From contig JAPEHQ010000015.1 in NCBI GenBank assembly GCA_027405735.1, positions 434,001 to 498,000 of the forward strand: a stretch of 64,000 nucleotides of DNA, read 5' to 3'. This DNA comes from Mucor racemosus (taxonomy: Eukaryota; Mucoromycota; Mucoromycetes; Mucorales; Mucoraceae). Below the pieces are notes generated by a model that ran no database searches, was not told the DNA's origin, and worked only from the letters and a program-made list of their open reading frames with translations. Shown here in pieces: positions 12,093-24,913 of the stretch. The position numbers and the translations under genes are program-made. Every line of letters begins with the position of its first letter. Within the stretch, counting starts at the first letter, position 1.

Positions 12093-13772
12093 AAAAAAAA
12101 ATGACATTTATTCAAGTACAGGCTATCTTAAATATCTAGGCTACCCTCTCTGGTTCAACAATCAACAAAGAGATACCTTTGTGGACAACATTAGTGGAAA
12201 AATTCAAGCAACTGTCAACTTTTATAAAGAAAGAAAGATATCAGTATATGGTCGAGCAACTGTGGCCAACACAATGATACTATCAAAACTGTGGCATGTC
12301 CTAAGACTAACCAACCTACCAAAGGTGGTTACTTCAAGATTGAATTCCATTATCTATCAATATATTGTTGATGACAGACGAATCCAAGTGAAGAAGGATG
12401 TCTTCTATCTGCCAAAAAACGAAGGGGGATTAGGCCTGCTAAACATATCAGTGCAACAGAAGATGCTACAACTTAGATACATCAATGCGTTACTTAGTGT
12501 GAGTGGAACTCCAAATCCAGTACCTAGCCATTTATATAGCTTGATGGTATTTGCCCTTCAAAATGGATGTGATACACCTCACCATGAAGTGCCTCTTCTG
12601 TTTCCTGAATCTCGTTACAAAAGTTCATTTACTGGTTTACACTCCTTTCACAACATCTTCGAAGCTATAGACTCTTGTATAGAACAATGCAAACCGGATG
12701 CTGAAAAAATAAAAATATCACCTAAAATACTTCTCTCGCTGCCGTTCACCACCATATGCAACAAGGAACAACTCAATAATGAATTAATAAATATAAATAC
12801 TGCCACAATCAAACAAAGCAAGGTACAAGACTTCTTTCAATACACTCCTTTGACAAAATCCATAATCTACAAACCAAGACAAGAATGCAAAAAACCTAAA
12901 GTGTTATCAAAAATCATTCGACTTGAAAGAGAACAACACATTAAATACAATCATTTTTTCCAACAATACATGGAAAACAATTCCATAGAAAATTTTTTTG
13001 AAGAATCAAATGATTTATCAGAATACTCTAAACTAATACAAGATGTCAACAAGAAGCCATTGCTGGATCAGAAGAAAAAACGTATAAGATACATCCTAAA
13101 TCAAGGCATTCCTTTAATAATACCAAAAGGTTACAACAATAATATATCCAAAAAACAATGGACAGAATTTTACAAGACAAATATGCATCACACAGCAAGA
13201 AACCTTTGGTTTAAAGTTATCCATGACAGAATACCATCCAAGTCCTTCCTTTACAACATGCAAATGAAAGATATTGATTCAGACAAATGCCACCTATGCA
13301 ATCTTAGAGAAGACAGTATGCATCTGTTGATTTCGTGTGTACACAAAAAAGATATATGGCAGGAAATTTTCAACAAGTTTCTTGGGTACCCAAGAGTGGT
13401 AAATCCTCAACAGACTTATCATGACTTCAAAAATTTAAAACTGTCCAGATACTATATATACAATTTAGACATACACATCAACATATACGACATTTTCTCA
13501 ACGATAACACGCCTTATATGGTTTCATCACTTCAATCATGTGCTCAACTCAGTGCCATTTAACAGCACAATAGTCTCAAAGAAAATATGCTCAGAGCTAT
13601 ATAGAATGTCTAATATGAATGACTTGTAGGATAATATATATATATGATACTAATATGGCAGGTCACTTTACCTAGTATACACCTTGTCCATCACTATGAT
13701 GAGTTTCAATTTTCTTTTTTTAAATAAAATTTAAAACTTTCATCCCATAAAAAAAAAAAAAAAATGACATTT
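12093..13772 (+). mobile_element. 5'-truncated LINE (non-LTR retrotransposon) with target-site duplication
   Basis: The body runs from about 12110 to the poly(A) ending near 13764. It is flanked by the same 17-bp sequence, nine A then TGACATTT, at 12093-12109 and 13756-13772; part of the right copy merges with the poly(A). The first coding bases fall in the middle of a reverse transcriptase frame (KYLGYPLW, a typical thumb-region motif), so the 5' part including the catalytic palm was never copied. This is the usual mark of incomplete target-primed reverse transcription. Confidence 0.88.
12112..13629 (+). pseudogene. LINE ORF2 C-terminal fragment: RT thumb plus zf-RVT domain
   Basis: The frame is open from the truncation point to the TAG at 13627; there is no genuine start codon. 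The N-terminal part holds the region after the RT palm (GGLGLLNI, the usual block after the thumb). The C-terminal part matches the zf-RVT zinc-ribbon region: TARNLWFKVIHDRIPSKSFL, then CHLCNLREDSMHLLISC near 13287-13337 with the Cys-x2-Cys...His...Cys spacing of L1/Tx1-like elements. About 500 codons are uninterrupted, which suggests a fairly recent insertion. No endonuclease or palm domain is present, so it cannot be autonomous. Confidence 0.85.
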
Positions 13773-15606
13773 TGGAAAAAAAAAACATATTATCGCAAAT
13801 ATCTCCAAACATTATTATGTAACTTGACAAGGTTTATTAAGTGTTATAAATAGATAATGTAATTCTGTATTAGATGATAGCATTTATTTAATATTTTCTC
13901 ACCAAAAATATTGCTTAATTTTAGAAAATCAAAATATCGGTTTTTTGCACAAAAGTCTATTTTATCAATAATTAACAGCCAAATAAATAATTTTGCTTGA
14001 TTCTCTGAAAAATTCTGGTCATTTTGAGCTTAGGAAAGGCATAGTAAAAACCCCCATTTTTGGGGTCAAATTTTCGATCAAACGATTTTGTTCAATTTTT
14101 GCTTATATCTGTAAGGGTTGAGAGGTCGATGTTGATCATGTTTTTATCATCCCAAAAAAATTTGAGATAAAAAGAAAACAAGAAGCTATGTGATCCAAGA
14201 AATAGTTCTGTATAATTTTGAGCTTCCAATTTGTACAAAAAGTACATTAAAGAATTCTTTAAAAATACCGGTTTTTGATAGATTTTATCTGAATTATGCA
14301 AAATTGAGGGTATATATTATACAATGTAAATATATGTGTATACTCTTATTGAACTTTTTAGCCAACAAGTATTGTATAATGTTAATGTTTCAAATAATTT
14401 ATATTAAAACGCCTATATAATTCAGTAACACACTCTTTGTTTTAAGCAAATTGTGATGTATACCTTCTGCTATAGTTTGATCGCTCTTGTGAAGCTAATC
14501 AAAATTGTGGTTGAATACATATAATACATACATGTAGGATATCTTGAATCGAATTAAGAGTCTTTTAATAGGTTTTTATGGTTTATGTTTCAAAAAAATA
14601 TCTTGATTTAAGGATTAGAAGAATATGATTTGTACACTTTTGGTCTATGTTGATTTTGTTGAAAAAACGTACGGATTAGGGAAGGGTGCATTTCAAATAT
14701 ATGCAAACGAGCTGCTATATATATCACAATAATTTGAAGTATATGTCATTTCTCATTTTTGAATTTTTGCAAGTCCAAATCGAGCAATTGTCTGGTTGAA
14801 ATTACTGTCCTTGAAAAAGAGAAATATTGAACATCTATGCACGTCAAATTAATATGATGGTAAACTGTTTAGTCACATGCAGCAGAAGTATCAACATCCT
14901 CTATTATATAAAAGGAATGGCACAATGTCATTCTTTTGACTTAGAATATCAGCAGGTAATTAAGAGTTATATGAAATATCTCGCTTTATATGAAAATAAA
15001 GCTCAAGATATACACTTGTGCATTTAAAAAAAAACGACAATATGTATACAGTGATTTTGATATTGATATATAATGGCATCATGAGCTTTGGCTTGTTCTC
15101 AAAGATGGCCTATGAATATTTATTATGAATATAAGGATAACGTTAGTAGTATATTATGTATATTTGTATAGTAGGGGTCATCCTCCTGGGTTGCTATGGT
15201 TTTGCTGTCGATCAGTATACGAATTTCTAATCGAAAATTGGTTGTCATGGTTATCGTTTTTGGATGTCAAAGCAGCATTTGTTAATAGAGCAGTACTCAT
15301 AGCAATAGCATCTGGTGTGATTGTCACCGTTCCTTTTACATCGTATTTGTATAATATTGTTTTAGTTATTTGTCTGTCATCAACTGAAAAATATATATGT
15401 GAACACATATTACATTAAAAATAGCTTTAGAAAAAGAGAAGTTGTTCTATCCACTATTTATCATCTCTTATGTCACATTATCTTGGTTGGCTTCAAGCAT
15501 GAAGCGGAGTGAAATGTTGTGCCCGAAAGAAGCAATTAAACCCCACCCATTCTCCAATCTTTTTTTCGTTCTCTTTTAACTCTTCTTTATTACAAAATAA
15601 ATAACT
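13773..15606. other. Intergenic, no gene seen
   Basis: AT-rich DNA between the LINE insertion and the cyclin-like gene. Short frames at 14190-14420 and 15125-15418 have no recognisable domain and no splice context that would extend them. Parts near 13960-14300 have the style of the decayed repeats elsewhere in the window, but no second copy was found here. Confidence 0.5.
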
Positions 15607-16763
15607 ATGGCAAAAAAAGACTCGAAAAGACGTTCGTTACATCGAAAAGAGCAATCAGAAAGAGATAAATTCAAATTTTTATCAGATCAATCAGTAAATT
15701 ATCGATCTAAAACGAATTTCAAATGTTTCTTGCTGATAAAGACTAAAAAAAAATTTTAGGTTTATGGGCAAGTTGCAGCATTTAGGCAATGGCTTGGCAT
15801 GATTCAAAGTCAAGGTATGCACGGCAACTATGTTCCTATTCCTTATGACATGATTGGTAAGCTCCATCCATTGATACTTTGCGAGAAACTGCCAAATGCT
15901 AAAGAAAGTTAATAGATCTGGCTGCTTCTTTCATTGCAAGTGTGATGAATGGGGTTACAGGCGATTTATTATTCATGACAACTACTCTAGCTCAAAGTCA
16001 AAGCTATCGAGAAAATGTAAATTTCATTCGTAAAACTCTCTCTAAAGCACAAATCTCTTGCTCTTCATTAATCTGCAGCCTTTGGTATATTGATCAATAC
16101 TTTCAGCAACCCAATAAAAAGATCAAATGGCACCCAAAAGACTTGTTTCTTGCTAGTATCGTTGTAGCAGATAAATACATGTAAGATTACTTGGTAAATA
16201 TGCGTATCTATACTTATTAATGCAATAATAGGGCTGATATAACTTGGTTAAACTCTGACTGGTCAGAATGGACACATTTCACATACTCTAATCAAGAAAT
16301 TAATTCTTTAGAAAAGCGATTCCTACAAGATATGAACTTTAATCTGTTTATATCAGAACTAAACTATAGTAATTTTGTCAGTTATTTGGAATTTCGATTA
16401 CATTCAAGGCAACTATTAGGTGATGTTCTGCTTTTATCATACAGAGATATTGATGTATTGAGTCAAGCATTGAATACAGTTTATGTGAAACGATTACAAT
16501 TAAATTTACGCCCTTTCGAAGCAATGATATTATTGGCTAAACAAGCAGTGTCAATATTTGTGGTTTACACTGCAACACTCATGACATTGGTATCTGCTGG
16601 CTACGTTTTATCACATCATGTTGATGTGATGAATTTGATAAAGGATAAAAACGAAATTGCAATGATGATTATAAGTGGAATTGATCTTTTCAACTCACAA
16701 TCTACAAGTATACAACCAAACACAATGATAGTGTCACATGTTAATCTGAAAATTTTGGTTTAA
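15607..16763 (+). CDS. Cyclin-like (PHO80/CNPPD1-type) protein with a C-terminal membrane segment
   Basis: Four exons, 15607-15693, 15760-15856, 15916-16180 and 16232-16763, give 326 residues. The frame is preserved at all three introns. The start is a short basic N-terminus (MAKKDSKRRSLHRKEQ). Residues about 85-210 resemble the cyclin box of the PHO80/Pas1 group: WHPKDLFLASIVVADKYM, then a spacer and EINSLEKRFLQDMNFNLFIS. In that family the box binds a cyclin-dependent kinase. Residues about 255-276 form a hydrophobic helix (AVSIFVVYTATLMTLVSAGY) that fits a membrane anchor, as in animal CNPPD1. The gene lies 63 bp upstream of an HVA22-family gene on the same strand. The kinase partner and process cannot be told from sequence. 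Confidence 0.75.
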
Positions 16764-16826
16764 TTAAAAAAATTATATTTCCCCTCCTCTTCTTTTGTCC
16801 TCCCATCCCCCTGTTTTTATATTGTA

Positions 16827-17811
16827 ATGTCTTTTAAGCAAGATAAAACTTCAAAAATCATTGAGAAATTCATCACAGCAATTGACGCGAATGCCCCCAT
16901 CAATATCTCGTTCATAACTCAACCTATCTCAAAGGCATTCATCGATCGTATCAAATCATTAGAAAAAGTCTACAGTCAATCAAGATTATATCAGTTCTTG
17001 ATTAAAAAGGGTATATATCCCACTCTTTTGTTCTCAACTGTCAGTGGGGGTGTCAGCTATGGTGCCTATCTTACATATAATCGCTCAACAAAGCTTGTAT
17101 TGAATTTATTGGGTGTTGTTTATCCAACTTATTGTTGTTGGCATCTAGTTAAAAGTCAATTAAATGGACAAGAAGAAGAACTCAAGTCTTGGTTGACTTA
17201 TTGGATGATATTCGGATCTTTTCAAGGTAAAATGTTATAGCTAGCAATATATGTAAATGTATTTAACAAGGCCCTTTATTAGTGCTGGATCACTGGATGG
17301 CGTCAGATCTTTTCATGTTCTCAAGAAGAAAATACAATTTATATAAATTATTGATTTTATATTGGGCACAGAGTCCTCATTCAAAGGGAGCACTTTTATT
17401 GTATCGTCATGTAATTCAAAAACCAACCATGAAAGCATTGGATCAAGAGGAGAAAGAGGAGGAGGATCAAGAACAATATATACCAATTGAAAAGGAACAT
17501 TATGTAGTAGAGAGTTACCGAATTTTAGATGGCTACAATCCACCCAATTTGACCGGCTCAGGCACAGGCATTGTCGAAAATCAGATTGATAGTAATAATA
17601 GCGTCAGCAGCCACGGCAGTAGCAGTAGCAGTGATGATGACTCTGAACGCTTGAAATATCACCAACAAGAGGATCATCAACCTATAAGTACTCTATCAAC
17701 CGAAAAACAGGTACACAAACTCAACTTTTTATTGAAATTAAAATAATTTACCAACTTTACAATTAGGCATTTCCTCCTTTACTTATGAATTCCACTGAAG
17801 CAGCATGGTGA
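16827..17811 (+). CDS. TB2/DP1/HVA22 (REEP/Yop1-like) ER membrane-shaping protein
   Basis: Three exons, 16827-17226, 17283-17710 and 17767-17811, give 290 residues. The TB2/DP1/HVA22 core is clear: GVVYPTYCCWHLVKSQ, LKSWLTYWMIFGSF, then LDHWMASDLFMFSRRKYNLY and LLILYWAQSPHSKGALLLY. Proteins of this family insert hydrophobic hairpins in the ER and curve tubules, usually with reticulons. The core ends near residue 195. A tail of about 95 residues follows that is acidic (EEKEEEDQEQ) and Ser/Asp-rich, ending LLMNSTEAAW; yeast Yop1, at about 180 residues, lacks it. The last exon is only 45 nt. The start follows a pyrimidine-rich leader 63 bp after the cyclin-like gene. Confidence 0.88.
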
Positions 17812-18937
17812 AAAAAAAAAAAAAAAAAAAACTCAACCTCTATCATCAAAACCTAATACTTTAATTTTATGCACTACCTTTTAATTATACTTGATACCTG
17901 TAAATCTCAATTTTACGATATGAAAATAAAACTTCATCTTCACCTTTAAACATTATGTAATGATTTTAAGACTATATAAAGCTTAGTTGAAAAAGCAAAA
18001 TCAAGTTATAATTACACGCCAGGACTTCGTTGATTTGAACAAAACGACAAAATGAAAAATACGTAAGTGTATATACTAAGACATTGCATCTATATCTAGC
18101 GTCTTGGTATTTCGAATTATTATACGCTATGACCCTGGATAAGTCATTTATATGCCTGATTTTGGGTTTCTCTGTTTGAAAGCCAAAACTTCGACCCTCA
18201 TAAGCTTATTTGAGAAAAGTTGGAATTTAAAAGTTCCTAATCTTCAAAATCAGAGCGCCTCACTTTTTCTAATAAATAGCCTCGTACTAACTAATAACAC
18301 TTGTTAGGATATATCTTGGATACTGCTACATATATATGAATTGGTAGAATTATTTTACGTATTTCTAAGTTTATTTGATATCTCTCGAAAGTCCCAAAAA
18401 CGCGTAAATTAACTTCTTTTTCCTAAAAAATTGGATTCAATTTTTTATCCCTGCTCTACTTTTTTTTTCACTAAATAACACCAAGAAAACATTATATGCC
18501 AATGTACCTGGGATGACCAACTTTCATCTAAAAAAGAGTTTCCAAAAATATCCTATCTTTTGCAGTTAATATTAATTTTTTAGTACTAATGTTTCAGATT
18601 TTTACGCGTATTTCGCTGTTAAAAACTCAAACTTTGAGCCCTCATATCTCAGCAAACAATTAAGCTATACTAATATTTTTTAATAATGAAACTTACTTGT
18701 TTTGAAGTACTCTATAACATATTCAAGTATGAAAAAAATCTAGGTACTTTTTATTGTTTTTCCCATTTTTTTGGTCTTTCTGTAGCAGATTTCAAAATAT
18801 TCGTTAAATTGAGTATCACTTTTTTTCACATCCATATCATTTATCTCATTGAGCTTGCTAGAATCCAATTTAGATTTTCTCAAAATATTGATTTTTCGTG
18901 GAGATATCCTCAAAAATGTGTAAAAAGAGATACCTTC

Positions 18938-19182
18938 GCTTCTGTCGGTTTTCGAGAATATTAAACAGCCAATTTTGAAGCCAACTCCATTTCTAACTCA
19001 CATTGAAATGTAATTCTTATAAATAGTCTTTTAAACCAAGACCTAGAAGCTCTGGGTTCTTTCTTTTACCATTAGTTTTTCTAGTAATAAAGCCTACGTT
19101 CTCCATGATAAATGTTACTAGTCTTTATTATTATTCTTTTTTCTATAAATAAGATTGTATGTATCCATAAACTCTCAGTTTC
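18938..19182 (+). mobile_element. Solo LTR, family B, copy 1
   Basis: The LTR body at 18943-19177 (235 bp) starts TGTCGGTTTTCGAG and ends ATAAACTCTCA. It is flanked by the 5-bp target duplication GCTTC/GTTTC with one mismatch. It sits inside repeat A: the bases on either side match the uninterrupted copies at about 30970 and 40830. No internal region is present, so this is a recombined solo LTR. Confidence 0.88.
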
Positions 19183-19332
19183 TAGCTTCAATTTTTCCCC
19201 TGTATACGCTCATCCCAAATTCTGAATTTGAAAAAAAAATATTGACCAAAACCTCGTTTTCTCTACGAAAAATGCAGCTAGAAGGTTTCGCAATGGCGCA
19301 ATCGATCGATAATTTTGTGGTGTATCATCATA

Positions 19333-19690
19333 AATACTGTTACGCCAGGAGATTATATTAACCTCAAAGCTAAAATATGTACTAAATCATTTAATAAAAA
19401 TAAAGGAAAACTGTTATAAAATGAAAGAGCACACTAAAACTAAAGAACTTTATTATAAGATTGAAACATCTTCTTTTATATTCACATTCTCTAATTATAT
19501 GACCTGTTTAAATGAATCTATTTATATATATATATATATCCAATCAAGTCTAGGTGACACACACTAGTTCCATATTCCTGTATAAACGGAGCTTCATAAC
19601 ATAATACACAGTAATGTAGAACTTAACATATCAAACTGTGTCGTAATCTTAACCAAGGAATGCACCCAGATCTGTGGATGCAACAAATAC
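19333..19690 (+). mobile_element. Solo LTR, family C, copy 1
   Basis: The body at 19338-19685 (348 bp) starts TGTTACGCCAGG and ends GGATGCAACA, giving TGTT...AACA ends. The target duplication AATAC is perfect at 19333-19337 and 19686-19690. The host sequence is again repeat A, so two LTR families inserted within about 400 bp of it. The first 160 bp recur at 63840-64000. Confidence 0.87.
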
Positions 19691-20060
19691 TTATATTTAA
19701 AAAAAATTATAAAAAATGATGTGTATATTCAAAAATCCTCCCAAATTTCAATTTCATTTTACCCAAAAATGTAAGGTAAAACATGTGTCTAAATTTTGTG
19801 TAGGTGAATTCAGAATTAAAAATTATACAAAGATAATTTAATACGCTAGCTCAACTTAATTTGTAGTTCATGAGCTATTAAATGATTTTGTTTTTTGAAC
19901 CATTTTTTCATCGATTCCACAAATCAGTTTTGGAACTCAGCAACTATGAGTTTTAAGCTGTGGTGTGAGCTTTTAATTATCTCGACGAAAAATTGACATT
20001 TTTTGCTGAAACAAAAAAAGTATAGTTTTCAATTGGATATATCTTGTGTAGTTGATGTAT

Positions 20061-23000
20061 CATTCTTGACCGGATGTCAAATCCAAAAGTAAAACAATAG
20101 TTCCAGAGCAGAAAGTCAGGTCAATTAAACATCAATGAGACTGTGGATTACATCCATTTGGACCTCCATTTCATCTGGTGTCTAACTTGAATTACCGCTA
20201 AGATAAATCAGGAATCGCTTTGATTTGGCATTTCTGATTGATGCAGCAAATAATCTTAAAACCGAGATGTGAATCCTAGTAAATTATAATTATTGGCCTG
20301 AACCATAAACGCATTATTGTTCAATATGACCTGATTTCATCCATGATAAAATCAAGACCTAAAGACATCAGGTAGATTATGGAAATGGCATGTTCCTATT
20401 TGTTCTCATTGATTTAGAATTTAGATTAGAAATTTTGTATAAATAGAAGGACATTTTCCTGTCAAAGAAGAGTCATTTAAGTTCTACATGATAATAAAAT
20501 CCTAACATTATCTGTGGATTTCCTATTGTGTTTTTTTTTATATTTTTTTCTGTAAATATCTCTACCTATTTCACATCCCTAATTTACACTACTTACTAAG
20601 ATCAGTAAGCACAGCAGTTCGTACCGAATAATGATCCAAACGATGAGCTTTTGTTAGTGTTCGCAAAATGACCGATCCCAAGTAGGTTTTCACAAACAAC
20701 GCATCGTATTACGGTTAACCGAGTTTGACTGCTTTAACGGGCCGTTTTTTATGCAAACTCGAATGAGGGTATTCGAGTTTCTTCTTTTTTTTGTCAGCTA
20801 AACTCGAAAACAGGATTGAAAAAATACTTCAAGTTATGAAATTGTCAAATATACTATTATCAATTCATAATCCCATATTAAATTGACAAGATTGCTATCA
20901 ACAGCCTCCTTAAGGCAAACCAATACTTGCTCCTCCCACCCCGTTTTTTATCTGGGTTACAAAAAAACGGGCCGTTTTTCAACTCGAATCGAATGGCTGT
21001 TTCCGTTAAAACTCGATTAAAACTCGAATCGAAGCCCATTCCTAATCCCAAGCGAGCGCAAGCAGTTTCAGCAAGCATTTGCCGAGTCTAAAATATTTGA
21101 AAGTTACTCAAGCAAACCCGAGCCTAAGTAATGGCTCATCAAGTAGTTGTATGTCGAGAATTTTCAATTTTGAAGGCAAGCAAGCAAGCAGGTTTACATG
21201 CAAGCAAGCCTATTTCAATTTGAAGCAATTCGAGCAAGCATACAAGCAAGCTTTCAATGTTTTCGTCGAGGATGAACAAGCCTTGAAAAAGCTCGGCTCG
21301 TTTTAAATAATTATTATATACAGAATTGCAAAAGTTTCAACCTTTTCAAATTCCTGTGAAAATGGGAGCAATTTGTATGAGTTGTTTCAGATATTTTTTG
21401 AAAACTTTTATAAAATTAAATAGTGATTCGAAATTGAATTTTGAAGTTGCACTTAATGCGTAGTAATTACACAAATAACATATCTTGATTTCATTAGCTA
21501 ACAACTGTTTTTGAAGGAGTAATGCATACTTTCTTAAAAAAATCTCTCTTCTTCTGCTTAAAAAGAATACAACAATTGGAAAAATGCTTCTCATCAATGA
21601 ATATTGATTCATATTAGCTGAAATTTTTAAAATATATACTACAGCTGTAACAGTAGTATCTAAAATTATATTTTAGCATCCATTGATTGCTGGTTAATTT
21701 TTAGGGATGAAATGCCCACTTTTTTTTTTTTTTTTTAATCGAGAAGTTATATTTCACGCTTCACAGCATGGAAAGTGTAGATAATATTTCACTGGCTCTC
21801 GTCATTTCTATATTTTTCAGAAATATTTTTATGTATATAATGTATCATCAATCTATCAAAGGTGCAGTTAGAAGTATGTTCGATAATGTAATTAAACGCT
21901 AAGCATGGCGCGACAAAAGACGCAACATTTTTTGGTGGTGGATTAGGACGATCTCTCATTTAGCGATTTTTTACATTTCTTAATTTATATTAAGATTGCA
22001 AAACCTTTAAAACGGTTTCGACATTAATTTAAATTCTATCGCGTAAGCTTTACCTTTATATTGGCGTGTCATTGTTTCAAAAATATTCAAAATTTGTTCA
22101 GATATCATATATCAATGATTAAAAATTATTTAAACAGAATCAACACCTTTGTATTGCTAGGAAAACATCACTGAAATTAATCAATATTTGAATTTAATCA
22201 AGGCACATATCGGATTCTATGGATGAATTCCCGAGGAATTATGTAAAAATCGAATAATACATATTGCTGTTTGCTTTCATGATTACAGCTCAATCCTTAA
22301 TTTGCGTTAAAAGGAAGAGAAAAATGTTAATAATATAACTTAGATTTTGGAATTGTGTATATGAGAAATTCAGGGAAGGTTGAGAATACAAAGCTGATTT
22401 AATATATACCGTAACAACAAGTAGTAAAGGTACAAGGATTTTCCTGTTAGATTCATTTGTAGTCTACCATATTTAGAGTTATTTTGATGAATCGTTATAA
22501 AAATGAAGCTGCCTGCTAGAGTTTCTTTCCTGTATATATCAATGTTTTACTTTACTTGACAAAATTATAAGATAATGAACACCCAGATCAAATTAGTACA
22601 ACAGAAATAGTGTCGCGTCGATAATACAATAATTATGATTACTACAAATATTTTGCGATATATAGACATGCATGCGCTCTTATAGTATATCTTTTTATCA
22701 AATCTTTAATCAGCACAAAGATAGGTCAATAGTTTACTCTTTTTGTGATATGGATTTGAAATTCAATCATTGTGTATGTGAAACCTCAGGGAGATTTGAA
22801 TAAATAAATCTGCCATTGTGTCTTTGCGGATATATAAGCTTGGGAATGGTGATTTTAATTGATGCAAAACAAATTAATCTTGACTGTGATAGTTTTTCAT
22901 ATATAGTATGATAATATCAAAACTAAAGTCTCGCAATAGGCTGCATAAAACACAAAAAGACATATATCCATAAACTGTAAAAATACGCCGTGTGTTCGGA

Positions 23001-23141
23001 CATATCTTTGTGAGCAACCTTAATTTTTTTACCACACAAATTTGAGCATTAGTTATCATTTTCCCACCTATTTAAGGGATTAGCTTGTTTTCAGCTTGAT
23101 CTTTCTACATCTTTTTATTCACCAATTACGAAAAAAAAAAA
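20061..23141. other. Intergenic, decayed repeat DNA, no gene seen
   Basis: No convincing coding region. 20700-21000 is locally GC-richer and carries two copies of a CGGGCCGTTTTT motif next to AACTCGAAT-like words. 21100-21300 is rich in CAAGCAAGC words. 21721-21736 is poly(T). The last few hundred bases should hold the promoter of the M20 gene, which begins just after a poly(A) run. Confidence 0.5.
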
Positions 23142-24730
23142 ATGGCTTCACAACAAATAACTCAAGTGATTAATGACACAATTAATCATTACGATAAAGA
23201 ACTTCGAGACATTAGTTTAAAGGTATGACAAATGTGAAAAGAGCATATAAACAAATATGCAAAACGTTCTAAATAGTCCAATAGATCCATGATAATCCAG
23301 AACAGGGCAACAAGGAATACAAAGCATTTCATCTCTTGACAGATTATCTCGAAGATAAAGGATTCAAGATCACTCGAGGTGTTGTTGGTTTAGATACTGC
23401 CTTCATTGCAGAATATACAAACGGCAAACAAGGTCGTCGTATTGGATTTTGTAGTGAATACGATGCATTACCTGGGTAAATTGTTTACAAGACAACAATG
23501 TAAATATGCACTTTAATTAACAAACAAAAAACTTGTGTTAGTGTTGGTCATGCTTGCGGTCATAATTTAATTGCTATTTCGGGTGTTGCGTGTGCGTTAG
23601 CTATCAAGAAGCTTTTGCAAGATGATTTGATTTCAGGCTCGGTATTCTTATTTGGTACACCTGCAGAGGAATCGACCAGTGGTAAATGCGATTTTGTTAA
23701 TTCTGGAATTGTGGAACGTCTAGTTGATTTTTCAATGATGTTACATCCTGGCCCTGATAATGGGCTTTATGTACAATGTTTAGCATTAAACTCTTTTTCT
23801 GTTGAATTCTTTGGAAGGCAAGCACATGCTGGTGCCACGCCCTGGGAAGGCGTTAATGCAGTTGATGCCTTAATGCAAGGTTTTGACAATATAGCCATGT
23901 TGAGACAACAAACTCTCACAAGCAATAGGTAATAAGAGTGAAGCATTTTAAGGAGTTAAAGTCTAATATGTTTGGCTTGTAGGATTCATGGTATCATCAC
24001 TGAGGGCGGTAAATCTGTAAGTAGATCAAACGCATGTGTAACCTATAATATACTAAAAATGTTCTTTAGCCTAATGTGATCCCTGGTTATGCCTCTGCTT
24101 ACTTTTATACCCGTTCCGTCACTCGCAATCAATTAACAGAGCTTAAAGGTAAAGTTGAAAACTGTTTCAAAGCTGCTGCACTTGCTACTGGCTGCACAAT
24201 GAAAATTACTTGGGCACCTTGGGGTCAAATTGATGGTAATATTTAAATATATAAAAAGAAGATATTATTATTGGCACGAATTATAATTGATTTGACTTTT
24301 AGATGTATTTACAAATGAAGTATTAGCTGAAAATTATAAAGATCATATGAAAGCTGAAGGTGTTGTATTCCATAGTCGTCAAGAAGAAGAATCAGTTGTC
24401 ACTGGCAGTACTGATATGGGTAACATCACATATGTTGTACCTGGTATTCATGCTGGGTATGTCTATATAAAATGTGTATGAAAACGTGTTTTATGATTTT
24501 TGTATATAACTGATGATTTTCTTTTTCCTTGCTTTATTAATAGATTTGAAATCGGTACTGATGCTGCAAACCATACAGTTGAATTTGCAGCAGCAGCAGC
24601 TACAGAAGAAGCACATAAAAAGACTATTCGTGCAGCACGTTGCCTTGCCATGACAGCTGCTGATGTATTTGAAGATGAAGATATTTATAACAAAGCGGTT
24701 GCTTACTTTAAAAAGGGCAAAGCACAGTAA
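23142..24730 (+). CDS. M20-family dipeptidase (PM20D2/ACY1L2-like)
   Basis: Seven exons, 23142-23222, 23285-23475, 23542-23928, 23983-24016, 24070-24235, 24303-24456 and 24544-24730, give 399 residues with the frame preserved throughout; exon 4 is only 34 nt. Metal-site motifs of the amidohydrolase (M20D) type are present: GFCSEYDALPG then VGHACGHN across intron 2, GTPAEES with the paired glutamates, MLHPGPDN, a dimerisation-domain signature (GRQAHAGATPWEG) and a late FEIGTDAANHT histidine. The family hydrolyses small peptides or acylated amino acids with two metal ions. The PM20D2 branch acts on beta-alanyl and gamma-aminobutyryl dipeptides, but the substrate here is inferred only. No signal peptide, so cytosolic. 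An AATAAA lies about 45 bp after the stop. Confidence 0.9.
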
Positions 24731-24913
24731 TACAAACAACATGTGTGTGTTACCTTTTGACTTGTATTGAACTAAATAAAATGCTATTACTATTAAATAT
24801 ATATTGCAAATGTATAAAACCTCTTTTTTTTTTTATTTTATTTCCTCCTATATATACAAAGTTTTCCTTTTTCCTTTTTCTCTCTTTTTCCTTTGTATTT
24901 TATTTGTATATAA

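Larger units (their letters stand above)
18170..20060 (+). repeat. Repeat A, copy 1, interrupted by two solo LTRs
   Basis: About 1.3 kb of non-coding repeat found four times in the window (also 30240-31570, 40085-41425 and, inverted, 53241-54481). Shared landmarks are TCACTAAATAACACCAAGA, ATTGATTTTTCGTGGAGATA and CTCTACGAAAAATG. This copy is the most diverged and is split by two LTR insertions (18943-19177 and 19338-19685). Removing them makes it collinear with the others. No coding capacity is conserved. Confidence 0.8.

Noticed and set aside
20878..21306. Two small frames on opposite strands in the GC-richer patch
   Set aside because: They consist of simple repeated words (CAAGC units, AACTCGAAT) and match no protein pattern.
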